A stretch of 64,000 nt of DNA from Macrostomum hystrix (GCA_950097015.1 CATNEN010000030.1:2651001-2715000); one strand, 5' to 3'. Shown: positions 23,150 to 34,869, counted from the first letter of the stretch. Translations and numbers: made by a program. Notes: generated by a model from the letters alone, not told the origin.

Positions 23150-24464
23150 TCTTCGCTGTCAGAGCGCAGGCCATCCAGCCGTGGATTCCGTGCTCAACGG
23201 ACTCTGAGATAGTGCAGTATTGAGCAGTGCACCACAACGCGTACCGCAAGTAGGCGAGTTATTACAGTGGGGGGCAGTGTAGCGAAGGCTTGGCTATGTG
23301 AGATTATGACCATCGAAATTAGACACACAGAATGAGAGAAAGAAAGATAGAAGGCAAGAATGGGCACGACTGTTTGTGTGCGAGCTGGCATATTGTCTGG
23401 AGCAGTGTACCCAAACCCACCTCCTCAGAGCCCGGGCCGGTGACACGTGCGACCCCCGAGCTCGTGAGGCGCCGAGTTGCCACACACAATGCGCGGAGAG
23501 TTTGAGGCGCTCGTGTTTCTGGGGAATATCAATTTTGACTAAATGAAGCATAGGCTAAGTGAGAGTAGAGAGACTGTCGGTTGGGTCTCCATTTCTGTCA
23601 CGCACGCCTCGTCTCCGCCCTTGAAGACCGTCAGCCGTGTCATTTCATCCAGGTGGCGCAGGTGTCAAATTTCGTGCCATCTTGATAGCTGATTTGCCAG
23701 ATTTTTGATTGACACCAAATTATCTGGCGAATTGAATGGTGTCAATTACTCAAACGAGTTTTGCCACGAAATGAGTTCGAGCAGTGGCGACTGTTTTAAG
23801 AGTCGTCTCATTCGAAAAGAACTTTCTACTTTGAGTAGTCAGCAATGTCCGGTCCCAATTTTTGTGCAGATTGCGTTATGAGTCATAGCGGATGGACCGA
23901 TGGGACAAAGTTGCAACCAGGGTGGGCACAGGAAGTCACCACAGCCAGAAAAATAGACAGAATCATGGCAAAAATTATTTGCTTAAAAAAAGCAAATGTT
24001 TCCAATCTTTGAACTAAAGGGCCAATGAAAAACAATACACCGGGACCTAGAAAGTACCCACAGCGAGCTTCCACCATGCGTTCTCCAGTTTCACTTAATC
24101 ACAGCCTGGCAACAGAGCCTGGCTCAACAACCCGGCCATTTAGCGAGACCATGCGATAGAGAATAAGACCAATGTAGGAAGTGCTAATAGGCGCATCAGG
24201 CAGCTCGCTTAGGCAGAAGCGCAGAAGGGGACAGGGGGGTGCGCCTGGCATAAATAGACCGCACGGCCATGCACCGAGGTATCGAGGCCCAGCTAAATGT
24301 TGATCTGCTCAGACCAAAAGCCACCCTGCGTGGCTATCTTTGGTTTTCTAGCTGTATGACTGAGTTCAGAATGACCGATCATAAAGCTAGCCTACCAAAG
24401 TAGTCACGACAGACTAAGCAGCATTGGATTTTTGGTGAGCGCTGTTCTCAACTCCCCGTTGCAT
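23150..24464. other. Upstream region of the synaptotagmin gene
   Basis: No domain-bearing frame is found. The stretch probably holds the promoter and any non-coding first exon of the synaptotagmin gene. Frames at 23294-23551 and 23883-24077 have no recognisable content. Confidence 0.35.
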
Positions 24465-24985
24465 GCCTTTACCAATCATCACTCAGATTCACTGATTCAC
24501 CAATCATCACTCAGATTCACTGATTCACCAATCATCACTCAGATCCATTGATTCACCAATCATCACTCAGATCCATTGATTCACCAATCATCACTCAGAT
24601 CCACTGATTCACCAATCATCACTCAGATCCATTGATTCACCAATCATCACTCAGATCCACTGATTCACTGCCACTATGAATCACTGATTCATCAATCATT
24701 ACTCGTACTTTGATCAATTTATTCACCCACTGTCTCTGACATATCAGATCTGTTGGTTCACCCACTGTCTCTGACATATCAGATCTGTTGGTTCACCCAC
24801 TGTCTCTGACATCTCAGATCTGTTGGTTCACCCACTGTCTCTCACATCTCAGATCTGTTGGTTCACCCACTGTCTCTGACATATCAGATCTGTTGGTTCA
24901 CCCACTGTCTCTCACATCTCAGATCTGTTGGTTCACCCACTGTCTCTGACATATCAGATCTGTTGGTTCACCCACTGCTGATGAG
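24465..24985. repeat. 28-bp and 35-bp tandem repeats
   Basis: At 24465-24690 there is a 28-bp unit (core accaatcatcactcagatcc). At 24715-24985 there is a 35-bp unit (core gttggttcacccactgtctc) in about eight copies. The two units share words around gattcacc/ggttcaccc and may be related. Confidence 0.9.
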
Positions 24986-25519
24986 CAAAAGACATCAACA
25001 AGCAGTGAATAAAGTTCCAAGCATTTGTAGTCTTGGCAAACAGTACAGCAATAAAATATGAATCGAAAATGCGCAAGATGTTTAGCCTTGCACATATCAG
25101 ACTTTTTGTAGCTGCGCAGTTGTTGAAATAATTTGGCGTTGCTGCAGAGTGCAAGCAGGCAGCTAGGTGACAGTCAGTGCAGTCTACTTTCTCAGTATAA
25201 CAGATCCGATTTTGTTCCGGCGCAAGACTATGCAATGTTTCATCTCATGCAAACACAAATACTAAACAGCCATGTGCAGCATTCTCACTTTGCTAGTTCG
25301 GGAGGACAGATGCAGCCTCTTAAAATACAATAGAAATGATATATTCATAAACTAGGAAGCTACCAGTGGCAGACATAAGCAACGATAAATTAATATTGCA
25401 AACACTGGGAATGGATGAAACAGATCTTGAACTTCGCTGCTATATTACTAAACAAATATAGTTGCTTAACATAATTATGCTTCTGTCCACAGTATCCTCA
25501 CAGAAAAAAGCGAAACAGA
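24986..25519. other. Intergenic, nothing recognised
   Basis: Between the 35-bp and 27-bp arrays there is no frame with a recognisable domain. The frame at 25133-25333 is short and unsupported. Confidence 0.35.
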
Positions 25520-26785
25520 ACCTCTAGAATCGAAGCAGGAGCTGTATATGGTAGAATCGAAGCAGGAGCTGTATATGGTAGAATCGAAGCAGGAGCTGTA
25601 TATGGTAGAATCGAAGCAGGAGGTGTATATGGTAGAATCGAAGCAGGAGGTGTAAATGCTATAATCGAAGCAGGAGCTGTAAATGCTAGAATCGAAGCAG
25701 GAGCTGTAAATGCTAGAATCGAAGCATGAGCTGTAAATGCTAGAATCGAAGCAGGAGCTGTAAATGCTATAATCGAAGCAGGAGCTGTAAATGCTAGAAT
25801 CGAAGCAGGAGGTGTAAATGCTAGAATCGAAGCAGGAGCTGTAGCTATAATCGAAGCAGGAGGTGTAAATGCTAGAATCGAAGCAGGAGGTGTAAATGCT
25901 AGAATCGAAGCAGGAGGTGTAAAGGCTAGAATCGAAGCAGGAGGTGTAAATTCTAGAATCGAAGCAGGAGGTGTAAATGCTAGAATCGAAGCAGGAGGTG
26001 TAAATTCTAGAATCGAAGCAGGAGGTGTAAATGCTAGAATCGAAGCAGGAGCTGTAAATGCTAGAATCGAAGCAGGAGCTGTAAATGCTAGAATCGAAGC
26101 AGGAGCTGTAGCTATAATCGAAGCAGGAGGTGTAAATGCTAGAATCGAAGCAGGAGCTGTAGCTATAATCGAAGCAGGAGGTGTAAATGCTAGAATCGAA
26201 GCAGGAGGTGTAAATGCTAGAATCGAAGCAGGAGGTGTAAAGGCTAGAATCGAAGCAGGAGGTGTAAATTCTAGAATCGAAGCAGGAGGTGTAAATGCTA
26301 GAATCGAAGCAGGAGGTGTAAAGGCTAGAATCGAAGCAGGAGGTGTAAATTCTAGAATCGAAGCAGGAGGTGTAAATGCTAGAATCGAAGCAGGAGCTGT
26401 AAATGCTAGAATCGAAGCAGGAGCTGTAAATGCTAGAATCGAAGCAGGAGCTGTAGCTATAATCGAAGCAGGAGGTGTATATGCTAGAATCGAAGCAGGA
26501 GGTGTAAATGCTATAATCGAAGCAGGAGGTGTAAATGCCAGAATCGAAGCAGGAGCTGTAAATGCTATAATCGAAGCAGGAGCTGTAAATTCTAGAATCG
26601 AAGCAGGAGGTGTAAAGGCTAGAATCGAAGCAGGAGGTGTAAATGCTAGAATCGAAGCAGGAGCTGTAAATGCTAGAATCGAAGCAGGAGCTGTAAATTC
26701 TAGAATCGAAGCAGGAGCTGTAAATGCTAGAATCGAAGCAGGAGCTGTAAATGCTAGAATCGAAGCAGGAGCTGTAGCAGCCAGA
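25520..26785. repeat. 27-bp minisatellite with multi-frame open translation
   Basis: About 46 copies of a 27-bp unit, core gaatcgaagcaggaggtgta, with a few 21-bp short units. Because 27 is a multiple of three, two minus-strand frames remain open for over 440 codons (units T-P-P-A-S-I-L-A-F and S-S-I-Y-T-S-C-F-D). In one frame the region ahead of the repeat looks hydrophobic, like a signal peptide (CFFLFFASSVLAA). Without conservation or transcript evidence I call it non-coding repeat. Confidence 0.85.
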
Positions 26786-27066
26786 ACAGAACTGGCAAAA
26801 AAAAGAAAAAAACAAACAAGGTTATGATTGCTTGTTAATGGTAGACACAATCTACCAGTGCGCGAAAGGGACACAAGAACAATGCGATATTTTAGCAAGA
26901 AGTAGTTTGTATATTTTTTCACAGGCAGCTCGTGCTAAGCGCCAGAATTGAAGCGACGAAAAATAGGAAAATTACGAGTACGTTGGAAAACTAGTGATAG
27001 ACTAATTGACAAGCAACAAATTTTGACATCTGTCACTGATGCGAACCGGCAGCTTAAACTGTCAAT

Positions 27067-27864
27067 TCAACCAGCTGCCACCTTCTGTGCCACCAGGGCG
27101 TAGCTAAGCGACAAGTCCGGAGTCCATGACCAGCGGCCGTTGAGGGGGTTAAGCCACATGCCGACGGTCAGGCGAGTCTCCAGTCCGCACTTGGCCAGCT
27201 GCCAACGCAGCTCATTCGGCTGCACAAACCGCTGCCAGTCGTGTGTCCCGGGTGGCACCAGTCGAAGCAGCTGCTCGGCTGCCACCACGCCGAGCCAGTA
27301 TGACGCTGGCGTCCGGTTGACGGTGGTGACAGCCAGGCAGCCGCCTGGACGGAGCAGGTCGGCCGCTGATCGGAGAAATTCCGGCCAGTTGTCGACGTGT
27401 TCGATGACTTCGCTGGCCACGGCCAGATCGAATCCGGCGGGCCGCTCGGCCGCCAAGTCGGACACCGACTGGCATCGGTAGGTCAGCCGTTCGGCTGCTT
27501 TGGCGCTGAGGCCGGCGTCTCCGCTGTCGCGTCGAGCTGCGGCCGCAGCCACCGACTCCGCCACCGGGTCGATGCCGACAACCCGAGCGCCGAGGCGGGC
27601 CAGCGGCTCGGCGAGGAGGCCGCCGCCGCAGCCGAGGTCGGTCAGGCTGGCACCGTTGAGGCCGTCGGAGCCCCTGGCAAAGGTGGCTGCGGAGCGAACC
27701 AGAGGCACCCGGAGGCGGTTCAGCGAGTGCAGCGCCTGCAGGGGACCGGCACGATCCCACCAGCGGTCGGCGAGGCGGGCGAACTTCTGCGCCTCGTCAG
27801 CGGTGGCTGCAGCGGAGGAGGCGGCGGCCGTCGAGAACAGGCGACGAAGTGCCGCCGACTGCAT
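27067..27864 (-). CDS. COQ3: Ubiquinone biosynthesis O-methyltransferase, mitochondrial
   Basis: A single-exon, 265-residue COQ3/UbiG. It carries out the two S-adenosylmethionine-dependent O-methylations of the coenzyme Q head group at the inner mitochondrial membrane. The first ~25 residues are Ala/Ser/Arg-rich without acids, as in a mitochondrial targeting peptide. KFARLADRWWD and LHSLNRLRVPLVR match the family start. LTDLGCGGGLLAEPLARLG with VVGIDP is the SAM-binding motif I region, followed by VASEVIEHV, LRPGGCLAVTTVNRT and GTHDWQRFV. Unlike its neighbours it has no introns. An acceptor-like tctgcag ends 5 bases before the ATG. DXO lies about 640 bases upstream on the same strand. Confidence 0.94.
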   Translation of the reverse strand: MQSAALRRLFSTAAASSAAATADEAQKFARLADRWWDRAGPLQALHSLNRLRVPLVRSAATFARGSDGLNGASLTDLGCGGGLLAEPLARLGARVVGIDPVAESVAAAAARRDSGDAGLSAKAAERLTYRCQSVSDLAAERPAGFDLAVASEVIEHVDNWPEFLRSAADLLRPGGCLAVTTVNRTPASYWLGVVAAEQLLRLVPPGTHDWQRFVQPNELRWQLAKCGLETRLTVGMWLNPLNGRWSWTPDLSLSYALVAQKVAAG

Positions 27865-27889
27865 TCGAGCTGCAGATCGAATGGGGATT

Positions 27890-28080
27890 TGTCTGTGTTG
27901 GGATGTGATGGGATTTGTCAGGATCTGATGGGAATTTGTCAGGGGGTTGGGATCTGATGAGATTTGTCAGGGGGGTTAAGATCTGATGGGATTTGTCAGG
28001 GGGGTTAAGATCTGATGGGATTTGTCAGGGGGTTAAGATCTGATGGGATTTGTCAGGGGGTTAAGATCTAATGGGATTTG
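27890..28080. repeat. About 28-bp tandem repeat upstream of COQ3
   Basis: Six or so copies of a unit with the core aagatctgatgggatttgtc and a variable G run, starting about 25 bases upstream of the COQ3 ATG. It therefore occupies the presumed COQ3 promoter/5' leader region. Confidence 0.88.
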
Positions 28081-28500
28081 TCTTCGTAGGGAATAAAATT
28101 TTGGATCTTAAAGAGTTGGGAACTGACCGTTGGTTGGATCTTGAAGTAATGTTTGAAGCTAAGATCCAATCTATGATGCATATGCAAGAGCCAGTGAAAT
28201 TACTTGGACAAAAATCTGTGCATCTGGTAATATTGCAGATCCTGTAATTGATGCGGCAGTGTATTTACAAAACAAGTTACACAAAACGATCGCAGCTGAT
28301 TGACCAAATTAAAAGTAGAACAATGATGTACCATATGCTTTTAAACGCTTCATGGCCAAGTTTATTACTAGACAGGCACACGGTCATATTACATAACAGT
28401 ATATACAGCTTTCGGAAGCACCAAGCAAGGCTAGGTACGAGAATAATTTCTATCGATCCTATACCATTGTACTATGACGATGCATTTGGCAAACTCAATT
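28081..28500. other. Short intergenic stretch between COQ3 and DXO
   Basis: AT-rich sequence without a recognisable gene. It probably holds the DXO 3' UTR (minus strand). Confidence 0.35.
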
Positions 28501-29239
28501 CTAGTCCTGAGACCGGCTGTAGTCTCTGAGCAGCCAGTGGGGCAGGAAATAGAACGGAGACGCCGGCCCGTGCCGCGACACCAGCACCCGGTCCATGCCG
28601 GGCCGCCAGTAAAACACAAACGCCGCGGCAGCGTCCTCGGCCGTGGCGCACACCTTGGTCACGTGACTGAGAAACCGGTGCGCCCAGTCCAGCCCGGCCT
28701 CGGCGCTCCATTCGTCTGGCCGGAGGTGCCCGCGCCACATGGCCGGCAGCTGGTTAACAGGCAAGCGGTTGACATCGCGGAGACGGCCGCCGCCGTCGCG
28801 GAAGCCGGCCAGGATGGCGGGCACGCCGAGCAGGAAGCTCTGCGCCCACCAGCGCGGCAGCCGACGGAGCCAGGAGCCCTGCTGGCTTGTCAGCTTCAGC
28901 TCCATCTGCGAGACCGAAAGGTAGACAATGGGAAAGATAGACAATGGGAACGGTAGACAATGGGAAAGGTAGACAATGGGAAAGGTAGACAATGGAAAAG
29001 GTAGAAGTATGAAAGGCAAAAGAGGGAATCTGATGAGATTTCAGAAAAAATTCTGCACTAAATGCTAAAAACAAGCTACTAATTAGTAGCATGACGAGAA
29101 TGGCACTCGGAAATGTATTTACAGCATCGTCGCCATCGCAGCAGTCCACCTCGCCGAGGTACAGCAGCCGAAGGTTGCGCAGACGAGCCTCGACAACTTC
29201 GCAGTAGCGACCACCTGCGCCGTCACCTCCGCCCCCGGT

Positions 29240-29282
<43 letters not shown>

Positions 29283-30316
29283 GTGGCCAGAGATTCAAAA
29301 GCGAGGCCCCAGGCGGCCATCAGGCGATCCCGGCGACTTCTGGCCGCGTCTAGTCGCTCGCACTCGGCGCCGCGGAACTGGCAGAGCAGCACGCCGCCGC
29401 CTGGCAGTCGAATGGCGGCCACGCACAGGTCCTGCTGCCGCTCCAGCTGCTGGCAGGTCAGGCGAGTCAGCAGACCGCGGCAGCAGATGAGCCGACCGGC
29501 CAAGCTGGGCCGGGGCCGGGCGAGCCGCAGCCAGGCCAGGAGGTCGTCGATGTCGCGCTGCCATGGCGGAGTCTCAGCGGCTTCCCAGTCAGCCGGGCCG
29601 CCAGGCAGCCAATCGGAGAGGTCCAAGCCTTGCCAGCGGCGTGGCAGGCGGAACCGTTTTAACTGACTGGCGTCGGGGCGCGCGTCGGCGATGCCCGATG
29701 GCGGAACTGAGAGGCCGCCGATGCGGTGCGGACGACTGAACTCGGGTAATTCGAGATCGGGATCCCAGGCGGCTGGCAGCGGCAGCGACAAGTCCGGTAG
29801 AGACAGGAGTTGAGCGGTCTCCAGCGACATCGGTTCGTGCTGGCGCATCGGAGGCGACTGTCGCTGCCGACCATCCGCCGACTGGGAAATTGGAGCGGAT
29901 TTGTGGGCGGGTTCGGGGGCGGAAATTGGAGCGGATTTGTGGGCAGGTTCTGGGGCGGAAATTGGAGCGGATTTGTGGACGAGTTCGGGGGCGGAAATCG
30001 GAGCGGATTCGCGGGCGGGTTCGGGGGCGGAAATCGGAGCGGATTCGCTGGCGGGTTCTGGATTGGATTTGTGGGCGGGTTCGGGAGCGGAAATTGGAGC
30101 GGCTTTTTGGGCGGGTTCGGGGGCGGATTTCTGAAGAGAAGTGGCAGGACCGGGTGTACTCATTTTGGAACTCAAACTACCCAAATCGTCGATTGGAATA
30201 GGTTGAGTAATTGTTGTAGAGGCCGAATTTGGCACGGACTGCAGAAGATCGGATACGAGGACACTAGCTGAAGTGGGTGCAGGAGGGGACAGGCCGTAGG
30301 CTGGGTGAGCACTCAT
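28501..30316 (-). CDS. DXO: Decapping and exoribonuclease protein DXO/RAI1 family
   Basis: Two coding exons, 30316-29123 and 28905-28501, joined in phase 0, giving 531 residues. DXO/DOM3Z removes incompletely capped or NAD-capped 5' ends and degrades the RNA 5'-3'. Conserved landmarks in order: CRGLLTRLT (the Arg of the substrate pocket), AFESL, LGEVDC (metal-binding Glu and Asp), ELKLT right after the junction (Glu-x-Lys), WWAQSFLLGVP (Gln), and SPFYFLPHWLL near the C-terminus. Human DXO is 396 residues. The excess here is an N-terminal extension of roughly 170 residues made of Ser-Ala-Pro-Glu-Pro-Ala-His-Lys-type repeats, plus a run of 14 glycines between the FESL and EVVEARLR regions. Both insertions are low-complexity and avoid the catalytic core. 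The start at 30316 is the first ATG of the open frame. Confidence 0.92.
28918..29006. repeat. DXO: 16-bp tandem repeat in the DXO intron
   Basis: Five copies of gtagacaatgggaaag with single-base variants, next to the acceptor of DXO exon 2. Confidence 0.85.
29236..29284. repeat. DXO: Trinucleotide (gcc)n tract encoding polyglycine in DXO
   Basis: Almost pure gccgccgcc on the plus strand, read as GGC glycine codons on the coding strand. It adds a run of 14 glycines within DXO. Confidence 0.92.
29885..30140. repeat. DXO: Coding repeat of about 36 bp in the DXO N-terminal extension
   Basis: Unit words gcggaaattggagcggattt and gggcgggttcggg recur about seven times. They encode repeats such as SAPISAPEPAHK. 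Frames on the opposite strand are shadows. Confidence 0.88.
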
Positions 30317-30539
30317 AATGTCACGACCTTGTCCGTGTCAGATGTAGGAATGCCGTCAGTTAAATGTGTTGCTACTTGAGGTCTGGAGTTTTTATTTCGG
30401 GTAACACTGCAATTTTTGTGATAATTATTCGACGTAATAACTCAATCCTTTAAAATAACTAGATATTCAACACGAGGGTAATAAAAGCCAGGAAAAACAG
30501 CTTATATACTCATGCTATCGTCCTTCAAGTGAAAATTTC

Positions 30540-31222
30540 TCTGGCTGCCAAAATCCCAATTGCTGGAATGGAATCATTCTGCTCGAAACCATCCTTGTGG
30601 AAACCATCTTGCTAGAAACCATATTGTTGGAAACAATTAGCTGGAAACCATCCTGCTGGAAACAATTTTGATTGGAAACCATCTTGCTGGAAACCATCCT
30701 GCTGGAAACCATCCTGCTGGAAACCTGCTTGCTGGAAACCTTCTTGCTGGAAACCATCTTGCTGGAAACCATCTTGCTGGAAACCTTCTTGCTGGAACCC
30801 TTCTAGCTGGAAACCATCCTGCTGGAAACCTTCTTGCTGGAAACCAACTTGCTGGAAACCATCTTGCTGGAAACCATCTTGCTGGAAACCATCTTGCTGG
30901 AACCCATCTTGCTGGAAACCTTCTTCCTGGAAACCTTCTAGCTGGAAACCATCCTGCTGGAAACCATCTTGCTGGAAACCATCTTGCTGGAAACCATCTT
31001 GCTGGAAACCTTCTTGCTGGAAACCTTCTAGCTGGAAACCATCTTGCTGGAAACCTTCTTGCTGGAAACCATCTTGCTGGAAACCATCTTGCTGGAAACC
31101 TTCTTGCTGGAAACCTTCTAGCTGGAAACCATCCTGCTGGAAACCTTCTTGCTGGAAACCATCTTGCTGGAAACCATCTTGCTGGAAACCTTTTTGCTGG
31201 AAGCCTTTTTGCTGGAAGCCAT
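30540..31222. repeat. 15-bp minisatellite between DXO and NEURL2
   Basis: About 45 copies of ttgctggaaaccatc with variants (ttcttgctggaaacc, agctggaaacc). Frames open on both strands, for example a 225-codon minus frame rich in Q-Q-D-G-F, are repeat translations. The array lies about 225 bases upstream of the DXO start. Confidence 0.93.
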
Positions 31223-31779
31223 CTTGTCTATTATTAATGCAAGGAAAATAAAATGACAAGACAATTGTTTTTTTGACAAAAAGTAACATTAATCCGAGAA
31301 AGTGAATTCTGAGTTTGAATTACAAGTTCAAATAACTGCGATTCTAATTAATTGTGTCTGATAAAAATATAAAGCCTTAAAAAACAATTTTGATAAATGT
31401 TATGTGGCTTTTTGTAGTAACACTTGTCCGACAACATTCATTAAAGTCTAACCAAATTGAATATAATTTATATACAGAGTTATTTAAAAAAGCAAGTGAA
31501 ATTATCAAATTAATTTACAACAGTAATAACAAGCACTAATACTGACAGACATCAGAACAGAATCTAAGCTTAATCATCAGTCAAAACAGTTATAACATTG
31601 CAAGACCTGACTAAATAAAACTTTTCATATACAGAATTCTACAAAGAAATGCATTTTTTAATTCAAAACGACAAAACAGGGTAACTCATTCTTTACAACA
31701 AATATTAACATGAAGTCGACTAACATAAAATATGAGAAATTGGATTTATGAGTAATTGGTAATTAGTAATTAGAGAGTA
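31223..31779. other. AT-rich intergenic stretch
   Basis: No gene, RNA or repeat that I recognise. Simple AT-rich sequence separates the 15-bp and 33-bp arrays. Confidence 0.4.
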
Positions 31780-32425
31780 CAGGAGAAATTGGTCAGCATT
31801 TCAGTGGGAGTACAGGAGAAATTGGTCAGCATTTCAGTGGGAGTACAGGAAAAATTGGTCAGCATTTCAGTGGGAGTACAGGAGAACTTGGTCAGCATTT
31901 CAGTGGGAGTACAGGAGAAATATTGGTCAGCATTTCAGTGGGAGTACAGGAGAACTTGGTCAGCATTTCAGTGGGAGTACAGGAGAACTTGGTCAGCATT
32001 TCAGTGGGAGTACAGGAGAACTTGGTCAGCATTTCAGTGGGAGTACAGGAGAAATTGGTCAGCATTTCAGTGGGAGTACAGGAGAACTTGGTCAGCATTT
32101 CAGTGGGAGTACAGGAGAACTTGGTCAGCATTTCAGTGGGAGTACAGGAGAAATTGGTCAGCATTTCAGTGGGAGTACAGGAGAAATTGGTCAGCATTTC
32201 AGTGGGAGTACAGGAGAACTTGGTCAGCATTTCAGTGGGAGTACAGGAGAACTTGGTCAGCATTTCAGTGGGAGTACAGGAGAACTTGGTCAGCATTTCA
32301 GTGGGAGTACAGGAGAAATTGGTCAGCATTTTGGTGGGAGTACAGGAGAACTTGGTCAGCATTTCAGTGGGAGTACAGGAGAAATTGGTCGGAATTTCAG
32401 TGGATGTCAGGAGAAATTGGTCGGC
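31780..32425. repeat. 33-bp minisatellite downstream of NEURL2
   Basis: About 19 copies of a 33-bp unit, core ggtcagcatttcagtgggag. The period is a multiple of three, so several frames stay open for 150-217 codons. These are artefacts. The array lies in the 3' flank of NEURL2. Confidence 0.94.
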
Positions 32426-32792
32426 ATTTTATGGCAAATTAAAGAAATAGATTAGCATTTGGAGTTAGTGAATAACGAACAGTATTACAAGATTTGGACA
32501 CCGAGATAGATCAATGCAAAGGCGATATGATTGTAACGTATGTTGCAGCTTATACCTTATGTTTTAAAGCTAGTTACTATCAATACTCTAATAATCCCAG
32601 TATTATAAGCTTGAACAAAGACTGCGAAAGAAGGCAGCGCTTGATAATCCTGAGAGCGAGGACAATAACAATTTCTTATAAATGTTCGATTTGTCCGTAA
32701 AAGAACATTGAATGCGTAGATAGAATAAAAAATAAAATCCAGACCGACAAGCTAAAACTAGATTTAAGAAGTTCACATGAGGGCGGCGGGCA

Positions 32793-34788
32793 CTACGCAG
32801 CAGTGATATAAAGCTTAATTCGGTCAGGCAATGGCAGCCGGCAGATCTCATCGTTGCTGTACATTCTAAGAATAGCCAGCAGGCACAGATCTGTGAGCGG
32901 CGGCAGGCGCTGACAGGTGGGTATAATTCGCACCTGTTTAGTCTTGCCATAGACGTCGACAACTGCGAAATGATCGCGGCCCTTGTAGGGAAACGGCTGC
33001 TCGTCCGGGCCCATGTCGACGCCGTTAACAACCAGGTGCAGTCTGGCTAGGTCGGCGCCCTCCTGACCGTCGGCTTCTGGCATAAAGTACACGCCGATTC
33101 TGGCGCCCTTGTCCGTGTCCGTGCCGTGCTTGAGTGTGTGCCTTGGCACCAGTCTGGGATAGTGCACAAGGCCGCAGGGTGATTGGACTACGTTTCCTCG
33201 CCGGCGCAGCAGAGGTGACGGCGAGGCGACTGCGGCTGCTGACACGGCGGAGGACGAAGACCCGCCGACTGTGCGGACGTAGGAGCGGCCGAATCGACTG
33301 CCGAGATCGGGCACGGCAAACTTTGGCAAGCTGGACATTGCGTCTGGCCGGACCTGCGGAGGGCGTGGGATTAGAGTATAGGACTACAGTCTACTGCTTT
33401 ACTCTTCATCAGTATTATCGAGGTAATATATGGAAAGGGTGCAGAGACACTGATGAATGAAGGTCTGGTACACTGAAGGATGGGCTGGTCACATTTTCTC
33501 AAGGATTCGGGTTAGGAACCCTGATTCGGGTTGGAGATCCTGAAGGATTCGGGTTGGAGATCCTGACGGATTCGGGTTGGAGATCCTGAAGGATTCGGGT
33601 TGGAGATTCTGAAGGATTCGGGTAGGAGATCCTGAAGGATTCGGGTAGGAGATCCTGAAGGATTCGGGTAGGAGATCCTGAAGGATTCGGGTTGGGGACC
33701 GAGAAGGATTCAGGTTGGGGACCGAGAAGGATTCAGGTAGGGGACCCAGAAGGATTCAGGTTGGGGACCCAGAAGGATTCAGGTTGAGGACCCAGAAGGA
33801 TTCAGGTTGGGGACACAGAAGGATTCAGGTTGGGGACACAGAAGGATTCAGGCTGGGGACACAGAAGGATTCAGGTTGGTGACCCAGAAGGATTCAGGTT
33901 GGGGACACAGAAGGATTCAGGTTGGGGACCCAGAAGGATTCAGGTTGGGGACCCAGAAGGATTCAGGTTGGGGAACCAGAAGGATTCAGGTTGGGGACCC
34001 AGAAGGATTCAGGTTGGGGACCCAGAAGGATTCAGGTTGGGGACACAGAAGGATTCAGGTTGGGGAACCAGAAGGATTCAGGTTGGGGACCCAGAAGGAT
34101 TCAGGTTGGGGACCCAGAAGGATTCAGGTTGGGGACACAGAAGGATTCAGGTTGGGGAACCAGAAGGATTCAGGTTGGGGACCCAGAAGGATTCAGGTTG
34201 GGGACCCAGAAGGATTCAGGTTGGGGAACCAGAAGGATTCAGGTTGGGGACCCAGAAGGATTCAGGTTGGGGACCCAGAAGGATTCAGGTTGGGGACACA
34301 GAAGGATTCAGGTTGGGGACCCAGAAGGATTCAGGTTGGGGACCCAGAAGGATTCAGGTTGGGGAACCAGAAGGATTCAGGTTGGGGACCCAGAAGGATT
34401 CAGGTTGGGGACACAGAAGGATTCAGGTTGGGGACCCAGAAGGATTCAGGTTGGGGACCCAGAAGGATTCAGGTTGGGGACCCAGAAGGATTCAGGTTGG
34501 GGACCCAGAAGGATTCAGGTTGGGGACCCAGAAGGATCCCAAGTTCGGGCCAATCAGGAATGACCGAATGAGAAACAGCTAAATGCCAACCTGAGTGATG
34601 CCAACCCTGAGGTCGCCGCTCCAGCCGGACTCAGTCTGAGTCACCTCAATCAGAAACAGTTCGCCGGCGCGCAGTGGCTCTGCGCTAAACGTGATGCCGT
34701 GGGCGAAGCTGCGAGTCCGGGTGGCTGTCTGGCCGCCGTTGCTCAGCCGAATGAAACGGCCGTGACGCTGGTGGAAAGCCTGCGACAT
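32793..34788 (-). CDS. NEURL2: Neuralized-like protein 2 (NHR domain, SOCS-box-like C-terminus)
   Basis: Two exons, 34788-34591 and 33353-32793, joined in phase 0, giving 252 residues (human NEURL2 has 285). The NHR domain begins at once (FHQRHGRFIRLSNGG, RSFAHGITFSAEPLRAGELFLIE, GWSGDLRVGIT). It continues across the junction with FAVPDLGSRFGRSYV and ends with LHLVVNGVDMGP and HFAVVDVYGKTKQVRII. The C-terminal 38 residues (LPPLTDLCLLAILRMY) resemble the SOCS box that recruits a cullin ubiquitin ligase. NHR proteins of this subgroup act as substrate adaptors; that role here is inferred from family. The exon 1 donor is CAG/gttggc, a weaker consensus. An acceptor-like ccttgcag ends 4 bases before the ATG. 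The intron is almost entirely a 23-bp array. Confidence 0.88.
33490..34545. repeat. NEURL2: 23-bp minisatellite in the NEURL2 intron
   Basis: About 45 copies of a 23-bp unit, core aaggattcaggttggggacc, with a graded left edge of diverged 23-mers (aaggattcgggttggagatcc). All three plus frames are open (213-254 codons), a consequence of the stop-free unit. Confidence 0.94.
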
Positions 34789-34869
34789 TGACCTGCAAGG
34801 TTGAATCGACAAATGGCTGGAACTGAACTTTAAAAGTTATCAGCTACTTTGAACTACTTAAAATCTCAA

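Noticed and set aside
30612-31289. Minus ORF with Q-Q-D-G-F repeats (225 codons)
   Set aside because: 15-bp array open on both strands; no support for translation.
31789-32450. W-S-A-F-Q-W-E-Y-R-R repeat ORFs
   Set aside because: 33-bp array, period divisible by three, open in several frames; sits in NEURL2 3' flank.
33807-34582. G-T-Q-K-D-S-G-W repeat ORFs, about 250 codons in three frames
   Set aside because: 23-bp array inside the NEURL2 intron; equal openness in all frames rules out coding.
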